Source of the DNA: Isochrysis galbana
Lineage: Eukaryota > Haptophyta > Isochrysidales > Isochrysidaceae
Assembly: GCA_018136815.1 (NCBI GenBank)
Contig: CM030932.1
Span: 9,481,429-9,545,428 of the forward strand
Direction of reading: 5' to 3'
DNA: 64,000 nucleotides
The first letter of the stretch is position 1; each line of letters opens with the position of its first letter. Of the stretch, positions 31,601-39,968 are shown piece by piece. The notes beneath the pieces were generated by a model. It was given only the letters and a program-made list of their open reading frames with translations, did not search any database and was not told where the DNA came from. Position numbers and translations under genes: made by a program.

Positions 31601-34600
31601 CAATCAGTATGTATTGATGAAGTGGCGGCATCATACGCGCCCGACCGCGTCTCGATGTGGGCCAATCTTCTACCCGAACCCGGGGGGGTGGATTTGGGCA
31701 ATTTGCTCGGCCCACAATTTGTCTCTTATCTGGGCATGCTACCCGTGGCAGTGCGCATACACGTTCCGCTAGGTGAGCGTCTCGTGAACTTTCAAGTCGT
31801 GGTGGGGCCATTCGACACAAGTATCATCAGCTCTCGCGGTGGCTTTTACTTGGATGCTGGCGGCTTCTCCGGTGTGGAGGATACGCTCAATGATCCACAA
31901 TCCGAATTCCAGCTTGCGGCCTCAGATGCGGCCTCAACAGCAAGTGGACTCGTCGAGATAGGGACGGTGATGCTTGCCATCAACGGCTCAGGCACCGCAT
32001 TTATTTCCGGCGAGGTTGTGGAACTCATCACGATAACCTCGGCAGGCGAACAGCGCTCGTATGGGGGCGTGGACATCGCCGCTGGAGCTGGCTTTGTGAC
32101 AGTTCCAGTTTCGGTGGATGCCGGCCGGCGTCTATTGGCTCGAGAGGCCCTTCCGCACACGCCATCTCGGCCACGTCCATCTCGTCGACGCCTTCAAACG
32201 GGCTCCTGTAATGACCCATGTACTGAGGCCGGTGGTGGCATGATCCTAGGGGACATTTCTGGCGATTGCAAGTTCACGTCTGCCGATGTGCTGAGGCTGC
32301 AGACGCTCGTCTCTGAGCGCTCAGCTTTCATGCAGGGCCTCTCGCCGTTGGATCCGCTGATGTCGCTATGTCCGTGGCAACAACAGCAAGCAAATCCTTC
32401 TCGTGACACTGTCGGAGGCGGTGGCAATGTGTTGTCGCTAGGAGCCGAGCCCAAGGTGGACTTACAGGACGCGCAGCACCTCCTTTTTGCCGTTGCCCGA
32501 AAATACCGCTTCTTGTACGACGTGTCTCCGTCATGCGTAGAAGCTGAAGGTCCTTTTGATGGTGGGTTCTCGTTGGTGGTTCGCGTGCGCCGCGGCGAGC
32601 GCGACACAAGTCCCGATGCTACTCCATTTCAAACAGACGTCCGAATGGAGCTTCAGTTTTTGCTCGAGAGCTCGAATCCTGCGGAAGGGGAGTTGTCCTT
32701 CGAGGTCGCATTTGACGCAGGGAGCAACGGTGCTCCTGGAGGTCTCCCGCTATCTGACGGAGGCACGATCGTGGCGGATGCCGAATACATTGGCAGTGGG
32801 TTGTACCAAGTTGTCGTGCGCCCCATCAACGCCGGGGGCGGGGGAAGAGTCACGATGAGGGCCGCCGTACTTGTGGAAACCAAGGACTCGTCCGGTGCAA
32901 AAGAGGTGCCCAGACGGTATAAAGCATTCCATGGTGCTTCTATTGCACCATACTCTACGTCAGGCCTCACTTTCAGTCCGATAACCAATGTAACTTGCTC
33001 GGTGGCTCCACAGCCCCCAGCACCGCCTCCCTCTCCGCCGGCACCACCTGTCCCGCCAACACCGTCAAATACCCCCTCGCCACCCGCCTTCCCGCCGGCT
33101 GTACCTGAAGGAGAGCCGCAGCGGCCACCACCTCCTCCGATGACACCGTCACCGGGCCCGCCACCACTGCCGCCTGCGCCCCCGCCCGAGCCTCCTGCGC
33201 CCCCAGCACCTCCAGCACCGCCACCCTCGCCGCCTCGGCGGGGCTGTATCGTTCCGATCGCGCTCAATTATGATTCACTTGCACTTGTGCATGACGGGAC
33301 TTGCATATATCCCGTTGAAGGCTGTACTGATCCACTCGCCGTCAACTACGAGTCGTGGGCCAACGTCGACGATGGCTCTTGCGCCCCATCCGATTTCGGG
33401 TGCACGATTCCCTCAGCGGCCAATTACAATCCCAATGCAACCGTGTATGATGGGTCCTGTGAGTGGCCTTTGCTTGGTTGCACAGATTCGACTGCACTGA
33501 ACTACAACTACGATGCCGACATCGATGACGGTTCTTGCATCCCCAAGATCGATGGCTGTACTGCACCTGCAGCTTGGAACTACAATTCGACGGCCACATT
33601 CGATGATAGCACGTGCATCTTCTATGTGCTTGGTTGCATGGACTCGCTCGCGATCAACTACCGCTCGGACGCCGAGGTAGATCCGTACAATGTTTGCCGT
33701 TACGCCACGAAAGGATGTATGTTGCCGTTCGCTCTCAACTACGATTCCCTGGCCACTTTAGATGACGGCTCCTGCGTCCTCGCCATTCCTGGATGCGTCG
33801 ACCCGGAAGCTTCCAATTATACCTCCTTCGCGACAGTCTCGCGGCCGCAGTGGTGCGCCTACGAGGGGTGCACCGACCCGCATGCACTGAATTTCAACCC
33901 GTCTGCTGATTTTGAGGACGGCTCTTGCGTGCGCCAATTCGCGGCAGGAAGTGTAGCCACGCTCGGATACATGGCCAACTGTTTCCTATTCATCGACCAA
34001 AATGCCTCGCTGTCGCGTGAGCCGAACGAACCTGCAAGCAGGTCGACGAGGTACGGTTTCTATTCATTGGCGTATCGCTTGCCCGGTGTGGTGGTCGTAT
34101 CGAGCGCAACGCCAAGCTACACGTGTGTCGACCCATACTTTGGTGGCTCGCTCGGCGTGCCGATTTTCACCAAAGAGGATGCAGCTTTTGCCACGACGCT
34201 AACCGCGACCGCTCGCGTAATGATGATTCAGCATGGTCTTGACGATGGCTCGGCCTCAGCGGCAGTTGCCTCTGGCCTTGGTCTAGTCTCGCGTGATCTT
34301 TGGAATGTTGACGGACTTCTCGCGCTGTTAGACTCGACCGCCGATGCACTAGCGGAAAGCCTCCGCTGGTTGTTGCGGCAGCAAGAAGTGCTCGCCGTCG
34401 TACTCTGTGCGTTGGAGCTACCTCCAATGGCCGACAGGATTGCCGCAGCTGGCGGCGACAACACTGTCGCATCGTATGCTTTGTACGAGTCACTTGCCGA
34501 GATGCTTGTGCAAGGTACTGTCCCGCTGCCTCTGAACTTCACGAGTGAAACGACTCTGCTGACGTTGATGGAGGGAGCATCTACGCGGCTAGGCTTCTCA

Positions 34601-36133
34601 TTGGATACGAACTTAGCTGCACCCTATGTGGCGCAGTGTAAGTCGAATTTGCAGCGATACGAGGACTTTTTCAGTCAAAGCTCGGGTGCTCAACAGGCAA
34701 GTGTATTGCGGAGGCTCGATGTTGCGATCAGTGAAGCCTCCACTGCCGGCGCCACATCGACGTCTGCCCGAGCAGAGCGGCGTCCGATCCAGCGGCGCGA
34801 GCCAATAGGTGAAATCAGTAGTGAAAGGGTTGCTTTGCTCTGCGGGTTGGCATCACTTTTGCGTGATGGAGGCGACGGACTTATCTGTCAGCTTGCATCG
34901 ACCAACACTACCATCGTCCTCGGGTGTATGGACGAACATGCACAAAATTACGCGTCTATTGCTGTCATCGACGATGGCTCTTGCGCCTATCCTGGTTGCA
35001 CTGACCCTTTTGCGCCAAATTACGACTCTGCCGCAACAGAAAATGACGGATCCTGTGAAGAAACCCGCGTTGGCTGCATGATGCCGTTGGCTCTCAATTA
35101 CGATCCTAGCGCCACACGGTCGAATCACTCGTGCGTTTTTGGCAGTCTCGGGTGCGCCGCCCCCGATGCCACGAACTACGATCCGAATTCTGTGATTGTG
35201 GCTGCTCCTGGGGAAGTGCCGAACGGTGTGCAAGAGTACGGTGGCGATTGCATCTTCGCTGGATGCATGGAACCCGACGCATTGAACTTCGATCCACGAG
35301 CCACGCTGCCATCTGGGACGTGCGACTTTGCCCACACCGGGTGCACAGACCCCAATGCCATGAACTACAATTCCAGTGCAGAATTAGACGATGGCTCGTG
35401 TGCGTTGGATGGGTGCATGCTCCGAGACGCTGCGAACTTCGATGCGGCCGCAACGGTTGCGGCCAACGACCAATGTGTGTTCTTGCATCCAGGTTGCAGC
35501 GACTCCAATGCTGCAAATTATGATGCGTCCGCCGACGTTAAGCACGTGCCTGATCTATGCGTGTATCTCGGTTGCACGAATTCGTCTGCAAGCAACTTTG
35601 ACCCTCTGGCCACCGACCCGGACGGCTCGTGCCGTCCTATCCATCACGGCTGTACCCTAGCCACTGCCGATAATTATGACTCGGCCGCTGAAGAAGAGGA
35701 TGGCTCGTGCGTGGTGCTAGGATGCACTTCTCCCCTCGCGGTCAACTTCGAGCCCGACGCCACATTGGACGATGGCTCGTGCGAGCACCATCTATTGCCG
35801 CCGCCACCCGCCGCAACGAGCTTTGTGACGAAAACACCGCTGGAGCGCTACTCTTATCTAGTTTTAATCATCGCTCTTATTGTCGGTCTCGTCGTTGCAG
35901 CTGCAACTTTCTGCCGGATTAGGCGATGCCGCGCTTGGCAGAGCACGGGCTTAGGTGGCGTCCTTCACGCCGAGTCGCCCCCCTCAGGGCTGAAGCCCAA
36001 GGTGGCATCCAGGCGTACAAAGAATACGCGACCTAGCAAAATTCCAAGCAAGTCTCTTCCCTTACACACAACGCCGACAGCCAGGTTGGCCTCTATTCCT
36101 GAGGCGTGCCAGGATACCGTCGAGCGTGTCTAA
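25664..36133 (+). CDS. Giant single-exon type I surface protein: cohesin-like, BIG Ig-like, dockerin-like and 20 Cys-flanked repeats
   Basis: 3,489 residues without an intron. A signal peptide (LLLLCLHGLLALEHASRSQ) opens it. Residues about 30-830 are Ala/Leu/Asp-rich with loose repeats. Residues about 848-953 are Pro-rich with three copies of a PPR/AVP(E/D)(N)EPQRPPPPP module. Residues about 1149-1313 look like a cohesin fold. About 1340-1980 hold several bacterial-Ig-like (BIG) domains, recognisable by ending phrases such as RGLRPGTSTVRLAS and RALSVGSATITARF. About 2026-2132 is a second cohesin-like domain. About 2191-2283 has two dockerin-like Ca-binding segments (GDISGDCKFTSADVLRL and PKVDLQDAQHLL). 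A second Pro-rich linker (about 2448-2526) precedes nine and then eleven Cys-flanked repeats. A membrane helix lies at about 3397-3420, with a basic tail of about 70 residues. Cohesin plus BIG order recalls TMEM132 proteins; adhesion or wall-scaffold role is inference. Confidence 0.9.
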   Translation: MAGGGGRLQRRGLLLLCLHGLLALEHASRSQGPHLGEPSWSEQPEPHAHLPDPALSHAAAHSSSDEAAGVQRNRTASPDLPTLGLEDVRFLQHSALSMARLDLGAPEHGAMLRPDPKAPLLSLPLRGSTMRSRGGSVSSFGMVEFPAEDAANIVERLRATTNEGNLVAGAGHGRQGLSMLSVGFAPSAATEAAQSAMIAPNVLHASRRGGISMVRGLLGDEALSLVQQPDAGGSFFSWSRRGLPPTQHEAGALSHDQLVRLRDEQHSRDMMVLADLAAVSPAVDTADSLLDSSDGIAEALVKLVDQLDTSENEVAGGSSIEQEAVDLALAGLAEADAAAGGDLEAESIKSLQADIDATLGGFAATDVLGFEDLGSDTVESLQEAADLALGELVADNEVVRDNPPPTKELRVAYKPLVTDELHLQLLEDTLVDSDSLPTAVVETHFVPTSPLVPEVFLLDDAFADGMASVGTLSAASSLASSLAPMLDLAFHMFAATGAPDAATDAALLQANLDVLPFMREKDVSVALLSLMPSIGSLPEGMDPVVDIALVHAQMREEWHELNLPRLMDFSELAMPNADEMFGRSTSMPSAVSSGLWDLLGGNPSVVNALLQSDAARVEKIVNAGLAYDIVALPLPGAEGGGGVFYGHLLPNEGMVDMATAEMIRPALSFAQVSMPQSFSPALSIALPTVDAWLLKDSVDATPHDLAALWGMEILEEPRAWDVKLLPTSFGSAMQRMASSNSVDLDVVELPTAVVNRRRVELDFSVDMVQEQRNSHAAMRLAAPAEEAALRVGHVATDISSLPEFISLTFFAGGGSEEFLSIASIVLTFDPSTSFSFDPAGSFFFDVPISPPSPPLPPLSPSPPPPSYPPAVPENEPQRPPPPPSPPPPLPPPPSFPPRVPDNEPQRPPPPPAPPSFPPRVPENEPQRPPPPPAPPYPPHSLPSPPSPPLTGSPLCSGSELVDSVALRLTPQLHAPADVLALGVEGTLSVRFDRHERTFGHLYEPLPLDGGTLVATVQGVEYANSSFSAQLPRASDMRAVLGTTVAYVDRSSVRAVVQLLSSDGSVRVSDAGLSLRLNLLNGARTVTTPCSIQEVTDPAAFHLARCELESLPSAWFTSSAYADVTVTLAYDGASVFTQEVGVLELRQHPSWYGAGLTSVLTMARPQRPAGVFAAMPTYPVYANDGFDVKVYAHTGGFALETWWILVDIRSDVLEYLSHKGSDAFNGVIFSQQPLANGTYARLSFSAVGTKASITQDDVRGGAVPLLTLSLKASAALAVAQYDASLRIITRQLINPGSFSFVENEAGIVVDAQSGLGGAPYGSITLAAVGDAGLLAFAPAGTLPNLAVFTGQSAFFPISTVRITDDYRVSSENVLDETISASCAALDARWTPDVLEPFSTLQPCTVILTASQSRGQSSATVRVTAAGLTADVILNIFFPSSVSIVVTDPVLNRLQTGDGSPIFCDGEPAYQTTTLKAIADGFDVTPLVSFAVEGAAVEAIGRDEIRGLRPGTSTVRLASRPASFASATITVSDVPVAPTRFLPRLVTAAIWDNQPPSILIPPYPTFAASVRLVQSLTAEGASGRVHAGVEWDDGMRQEIGYGDANISISGLRGTLNVTALTGGLIATAPSGTLSSDLFWKLSVARGAVEQCGELATAEWSMCGVSMAKASIPVYLQIPQAVGLVLTTTASRLTFPGDDAVSPPISLSTEAVLRGEVEFADGSTQDVSADPRMTFTVTPGVCAEILPTDDGFFKVSIRASASCTATRLTVTATVDLGSVLSTSLELGLSRLDRIQLDFTGYPNVAANANVTLKELGRIACTTHFHHATARVHAFLDDESAFTITSSVSLTSSNDNVIRIEGSRLRALSVGSATITARFGSFSSAFAELPVLDAVVAPLASIGLSVPLAAQETLSLAESDHVPSVPALVYTNGLTFVNAHDLDWVGVAELLSFSSSEPSVVAVSATGNLTLLANGAARVVISAQSVCIDEVAASYAPDRVSMWANLLPEPGGVDLGNLLGPQFVSYLGMLPVAVRIHVPLGERLVNFQVVVGPFDTSIISSRGGFYLDAGGFSGVEDTLNDPQSEFQLAASDAASTASGLVEIGTVMLAINGSGTAFISGEVVELITITSAGEQRSYGGVDIAAGAGFVTVPVSVDAGRRLLAREALPHTPSRPRPSRRRLQTGSCNDPCTEAGGGMILGDISGDCKFTSADVLRLQTLVSERSAFMQGLSPLDPLMSLCPWQQQQANPSRDTVGGGGNVLSLGAEPKVDLQDAQHLLFAVARKYRFLYDVSPSCVEAEGPFDGGFSLVVRVRRGERDTSPDATPFQTDVRMELQFLLESSNPAEGELSFEVAFDAGSNGAPGGLPLSDGGTIVADAEYIGSGLYQVVVRPINAGGGGRVTMRAAVLVETKDSSGAKEVPRRYKAFHGASIAPYSTSGLTFSPITNVTCSVAPQPPAPPPSPPAPPVPPTPSNTPSPPAFPPAVPEGEPQRPPPPPMTPSPGPPPLPPAPPPEPPAPPAPPAPPPSPPRRGCIVPIALNYDSLALVHDGTCIYPVEGCTDPLAVNYESWANVDDGSCAPSDFGCTIPSAANYNPNATVYDGSCEWPLLGCTDSTALNYNYDADIDDGSCIPKIDGCTAPAAWNYNSTATFDDSTCIFYVLGCMDSLAINYRSDAEVDPYNVCRYATKGCMLPFALNYDSLATLDDGSCVLAIPGCVDPEASNYTSFATVSRPQWCAYEGCTDPHALNFNPSADFEDGSCVRQFAAGSVATLGYMANCFLFIDQNASLSREPNEPASRSTRYGFYSLAYRLPGVVVVSSATPSYTCVDPYFGGSLGVPIFTKEDAAFATTLTATARVMMIQHGLDDGSASAAVASGLGLVSRDLWNVDGLLALLDSTADALAESLRWLLRQQEVLAVVLCALELPPMADRIAAAGGDNTVASYALYESLAEMLVQGTVPLPLNFTSETTLLTLMEGASTRLGFSLDTNLAAPYVAQCKSNLQRYEDFFSQSSGAQQASVLRRLDVAISEASTAGATSTSARAERRPIQRREPIGEISSERVALLCGLASLLRDGGDGLICQLASTNTTIVLGCMDEHAQNYASIAVIDDGSCAYPGCTDPFAPNYDSAATENDGSCEETRVGCMMPLALNYDPSATRSNHSCVFGSLGCAAPDATNYDPNSVIVAAPGEVPNGVQEYGGDCIFAGCMEPDALNFDPRATLPSGTCDFAHTGCTDPNAMNYNSSAELDDGSCALDGCMLRDAANFDAAATVAANDQCVFLHPGCSDSNAANYDASADVKHVPDLCVYLGCTNSSASNFDPLATDPDGSCRPIHHGCTLATADNYDSAAEEEDGSCVVLGCTSPLAVNFEPDATLDDGSCEHHLLPPPPAATSFVTKTPLERYSYLVLIIALIVGLVVAAATFCRIRRCRAWQSTGLGGVLHAESPPSGLKPKVASRRTKNTRPSKIPSKSLPLHTTPTARLASIPEACQDTVERV

Positions 36134-38039
36134 GCCTATATACTCTTTCTGGCTTGCTATGACATGTACTACGCGCCTGCGCAAGCAGTGGGTGCGTGAC
36201 AACAAGAAAAAATTCTTGAGAGCTTGCTTTTTTTCCTGCTGACGTTGTACATTGTGGCATCCATCTACAATATTTGCCTCTTCTTTACAGCAACTTCGAT
36301 GTAGGACGATTAGGAACAATACTAGGACAGGTGCGCAGAATAGCTGCGTGAGACCTGTCATTGAGCTCTCCTTGAACTATTGTGAATCCGTTGCGGAACA
36401 TGTGGGTGAGCCGGAAGGCAGATTCGGCACCTAAAGAGCGATGACGCAAAAGACTACTCTCCCGTTCGCGACGAGGATGAACCAAGCAAGCTGCTTGACG
36501 ATGTTGTCAACTTGTTCTCAAATCATAATGTGAAACGTGCACAATTCTCAATTGCCAAAAACAACTCCTTAAATTTCGCCGTGCGCGCAGCTATGCGTTT
36601 CAACTACGCACTCCTTAGCCCACTCCCCTCGATCACTGTTTTACAACTAAGTTCATACTTAGTTCACTTGGGGGAGGCACCTCGTGCCCTCCCCCTCAGG
36701 CTCCAATGCTCCCCTCCGGGGACTGTAGGTCACCCATAGACCATAGACATTGTCTTCTGGCATGAGCTGAGCAAGCAACACCCAGACCCTTAGTGCGCGC
36801 GGGTCAGATGGCGCACTCCTAGGCCCGCATGGGCCAGCACTCGTACTGACCTCCCCCCTTCCCCCCCCCCCCCCCAGCACCCTACTTTTATAAGTGAGGG
36901 TCAATGGGGGCCTCGCGCCCCCCTCTCTCCATCGCGGACACCTCCCAGGGGGCTGGGCCCTGGGCCCGTACAATCACAACCTCAGACCCTGCCTTCTGGC
37001 AGGGGCTGGGCATTCAACAATCTGACCCAGGCCCCCAGCGGCCAGCGGGCGCGTGTTGTATTCCTGCCCATCTGAAGGCTGTATGCATGAATATTCGTGT
37101 AAGGTACGCGCTCACAATTACAAGTGAACAGTTACCCGTGTTGCCACTGACGCACAAGATACACAGATTCGGATTCCCCATGGTCTCAAGTCCAGGTACC
37201 AGGTTTGAAGATTTTGGTCTCGAAATTTGCGATTCGAATTTTGTTTTTGCGACCTCAGCCTTCGCCGCGCGGGAGGGGTTTGTTTGTTGTATGTCGTATG
37301 ATTTCGGAGTGTTTACGTTAGTTTTCTGAGCCCAAGGTCTTTGGTTTTTGGGTTTTTCGTGAGTGATTTTGTGGCAACTTCGTCGAAGTCCCACCGTGTT
37401 CCCAAGTGAGTGCCCCCCCGAATTCCCGAGTCTATACCCCGAGTGCACGAGTCAATACAAGTCAAGCACGCGCCTGAGCCACCCCGAGTTGCCTGCCACC
37501 ACCCCCCGCAAGCCTCCTTCCGCACTTCCGCACCGGTGCCGAACGACAACGGCAGACACCCCAGACTCACACCAACACTCTCAACACTAACATTAACATT
37601 TCTTCCCCACAAACCAACAAAGAGAGAACAAAATCCAGGAAAACAAGGAAGAAAAAACCAACAAGAGAGCGACGATGCGACGGACCCACTTCTAGGTAGG
37701 CGCGTGTTAGTTCAAGTGATTGAATTAGTGAGTGGCTTTGCCTATGAGCCTTTAAGGCACAAAACTCGGCTAGCCTGTCTTCAGATTTTATGTTTATGTG
37801 CCCCTGCTGCCTGCTGCATGTGTGCTTGTTGCTTGTGTCAGGTGTTGGTGGTGTGGCTCAAGTCTTGAGGCCCGGTTTACGCGTGTTGCATGTCTTGAGG
37901 CAAAGGCAGAAGGCAGAGGCCTATCACCTTATCTGCGTTATTGTGCTTGTTTGTCCTGGTTGACATACGTCTAGCTCTGCAGGGCTGTGGAGCTTTTGCT
38001 GCACAGTTCTGAGAATAATGAGAAGTTGGTCTTGCTGAC
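36134..38039. other. Intergenic DNA with dispersed repeat carrying a short hairpin
   Basis: Bases 36644-36780 are homologous to 42292-42440. Both open with an ACTAAGT...ACTTAGT hairpin followed by a CCTCGTxCCCTCCC block and a CTGGCATG block. A C-run lies near 36851-36866. Bases 37080-37330 are AT-richer and have no gene. No CDS supported. Confidence 0.5.
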
Positions 38040-38393
38040 CAGCCGGGCCTGTGCCTCGAGTTTGCGCACGAGTTCAGTACCGCGGCTTTGTAGGGTCCCA
38101 GCCTGGAGGCTTCCCATATGGGAGGTGGGGCCCGGAGGCCCCTGCTGTGTGTGATTCTGTCTGGTGTGGTTGGGCTGGTGTGTGTCATGTGAGGCTGAGT
38201 CTGGGATGGTGGTCTGTGCGCTGCCCTAGGCACGACGCGCGCTGTGGCTCATGTGTACCTGGCTGGGGGTTGCCCCTGCTGGAGGGAGCTGCCGTTGCGT
38301 GGCGTCTGCCATGACCTGATCGGCCGGCGCGGCAGGGTGGGCAAGAGAGGAGGAGAGCGGAGCGCGGTCCATGACCCTATTGTTCAACGATAG
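38040..38393 (-). mobile_element. Gag-like retroelement fragment, copy B (N-terminal end)
   Basis: ATG at 38372 opens MDRAPLSSSLAHPAAPADQV, matching the start of copy C (63.4 kb) through AHPAAPADQ and resembling the MERAPP start of copy A. A hairpin (38377-38393) lies 4 nt upstream of the ATG, as in the other copies. Bases about 38083-38165 match 830-910 in copy A (TAGGGTCCC, GGAGGC and GGTGTGGT blocks). The body of the gene is missing or scrambled. Confidence 0.6.
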
Positions 38394-38760
38394 TAGCGAG
38401 CGAACGACCAATGCAAGCAGCGAGGCGTGTGGCGTGGGTGGACCAGTGCTATGTGGCCGGCCGCACTTGTGTGGCGACGTGTGGCGTGGGCGGACCAGTG
38501 CTAGGTGGCCGACCGCATTTGTGTGGCGACGGCAAGGCGCACGCTCACGGCTGCCGACAAGCGAAGGCATCCCGCGGCAATCGCCCAAGTCCTGGTCGCG
38601 TGTGCTCACGCAAACGCCCAACAAGCCCACACAATGCGCGCCGCCCACTGCCTTAATCGCGGCTTCTTCCGGATCATCAGCCCCGAAGATCAAAAAGCCG
38701 AATTTCAGTTCTCAATTTCCAGCAAGACCGCCATGCTTGCATGCCATTTGTCATTATAAG

Positions 38761-39768
38761 TCATTGTTGCATTCGGAGGTCGCCCGGGGAATCGATGAGT
38801 GCTGCACTCGCGAGTGCAAGCTGTGGGTTGAGGCATATGCTCACCGCTGCGACATGACTATGAGCGTAACCCAACGCCGTTGCGTAGCCACCGATAGCAC
38901 CACATATTTCAGGAATCGAGTACAAGGCTGCGTAGATGGCGGCGCTCGTGGAGTTCTGTCTAGGATTTATATGTGATGATATTCTTGATGCAACTGCAGG
39001 ATTTCCTCTCTCCAGTCTGGCTTGAATTGCAGGATAGACCTGTGATTCTGGCTCAATTCGCAAGAAGCGGAGGAGGGCGAGCGCCTCGTGCCTATAGTCA
39101 TGATTCCAGCTGCGAGAGAACGACGGCATAGGCACAAGGAAGTAAGCAACAGCACAACCGGTGTTGGGCTTCACCAAACATGTGACTCAGCCAGGGCTAA
39201 ATCATCTGCGGCAGTTTACGCAGGCAGTCATGAGCAGTCAATTTTTAAATGGCCGCATGCACCTCTCGAGCCGGCTAGTGTACGTATCCCCTCGCCCGTG
39301 GAGTGCGCGATGCTGCTGCGTCATCAATGGTATCTCATATCGAAGCAATAGGCGGGCCATCTGTATGACTCCTTGCGCGAGCGGCAACTCTGCGATTTCC
39401 TTGCAGATCCGGCGGAATTGCCCAGTGTCACATTCCTGACCCCGCCTGTGGAATGTATATGCGGAGGCGACGATATCGAAGGGGTTGCGGATGAAGTGGA
39501 TGAAGACAGTTTCATTGGCTGGCTTCTGGCCGACGAGTGTGTTTCCATTGAGGCCAGAGCGTATGAGCATCCAGTGGCACGGGCGGGTGGCAAGCCGGAA
39601 ATACGGTCTTCCGAAGCTGAAGCCGTACTCACAAACGAGTGACACCTCATTCGCGAAGAAGGTGGCGAGCTTGGTACCTGTCTTGTGCCAGGTCTGGAAG
39701 GCGACGCGGCGTGCGAGCCGCTTGCCACACCGCTGGATGCACCGGGAGCGGTGGGTCTCGCCAGGCAT
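38761..39768 (-). CDS. Sulfotransferase-family protein, 2 exons
   Basis: Exons 39768-39263 and 39109-38761 (donor AG|GTGCAT, acceptor TCTCGCAG, phase 2) give 284 residues. WHKTGTKL (27-34) is the 5'-phosphosulfate loop that holds PAPS. HFIRNPFDIVASAYTFH (91-107) is the 3'-phosphate motif with the R-N-P-x-D-x-x-x-S pattern. After the splice, LESWNHDYRHEALALLRFLRIE fits the family's late helix. The protein should transfer sulfate from PAPS, probably to glycans or small molecules. No clear signal anchor is visible at the chosen ATG, so an upstream exon may be missing. It is divergent from the AAA+ gene, with start codons 200 bp apart. Confidence 0.8.
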
Positions 39769-39968
39769 GAGGGCGGGTGGGGAGGAGGAGGGTGCGCCTG
39801 CTCAGTTGGGGTCCCGGAAAAGCAAGAGGGGGGGAAGGGGCGGGGGGGCGGGGAGGGAGGGGGGACGGGCGGCGGCGCGGGAGAGCGCGGTGTGTAAGTG
39901 GTACGAAAGGGCGGGAAAGGAGAGAGAGAGCCCTTTCTCCCCCTCTCCGCCTCCCTCTGGGCGAGGCG
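39769..39968. promoter_or_regulatory. Shared bidirectional promoter interval
   Basis: The 200 bases between the divergent sulfotransferase and AAA+ start codons must hold both promoters and 5' leaders. The plus side is G-rich up to 39900 and then C/T-rich, so each gene gets a pyrimidine-rich leader on its own sense strand. No TATA box seen. Confidence 0.5.
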
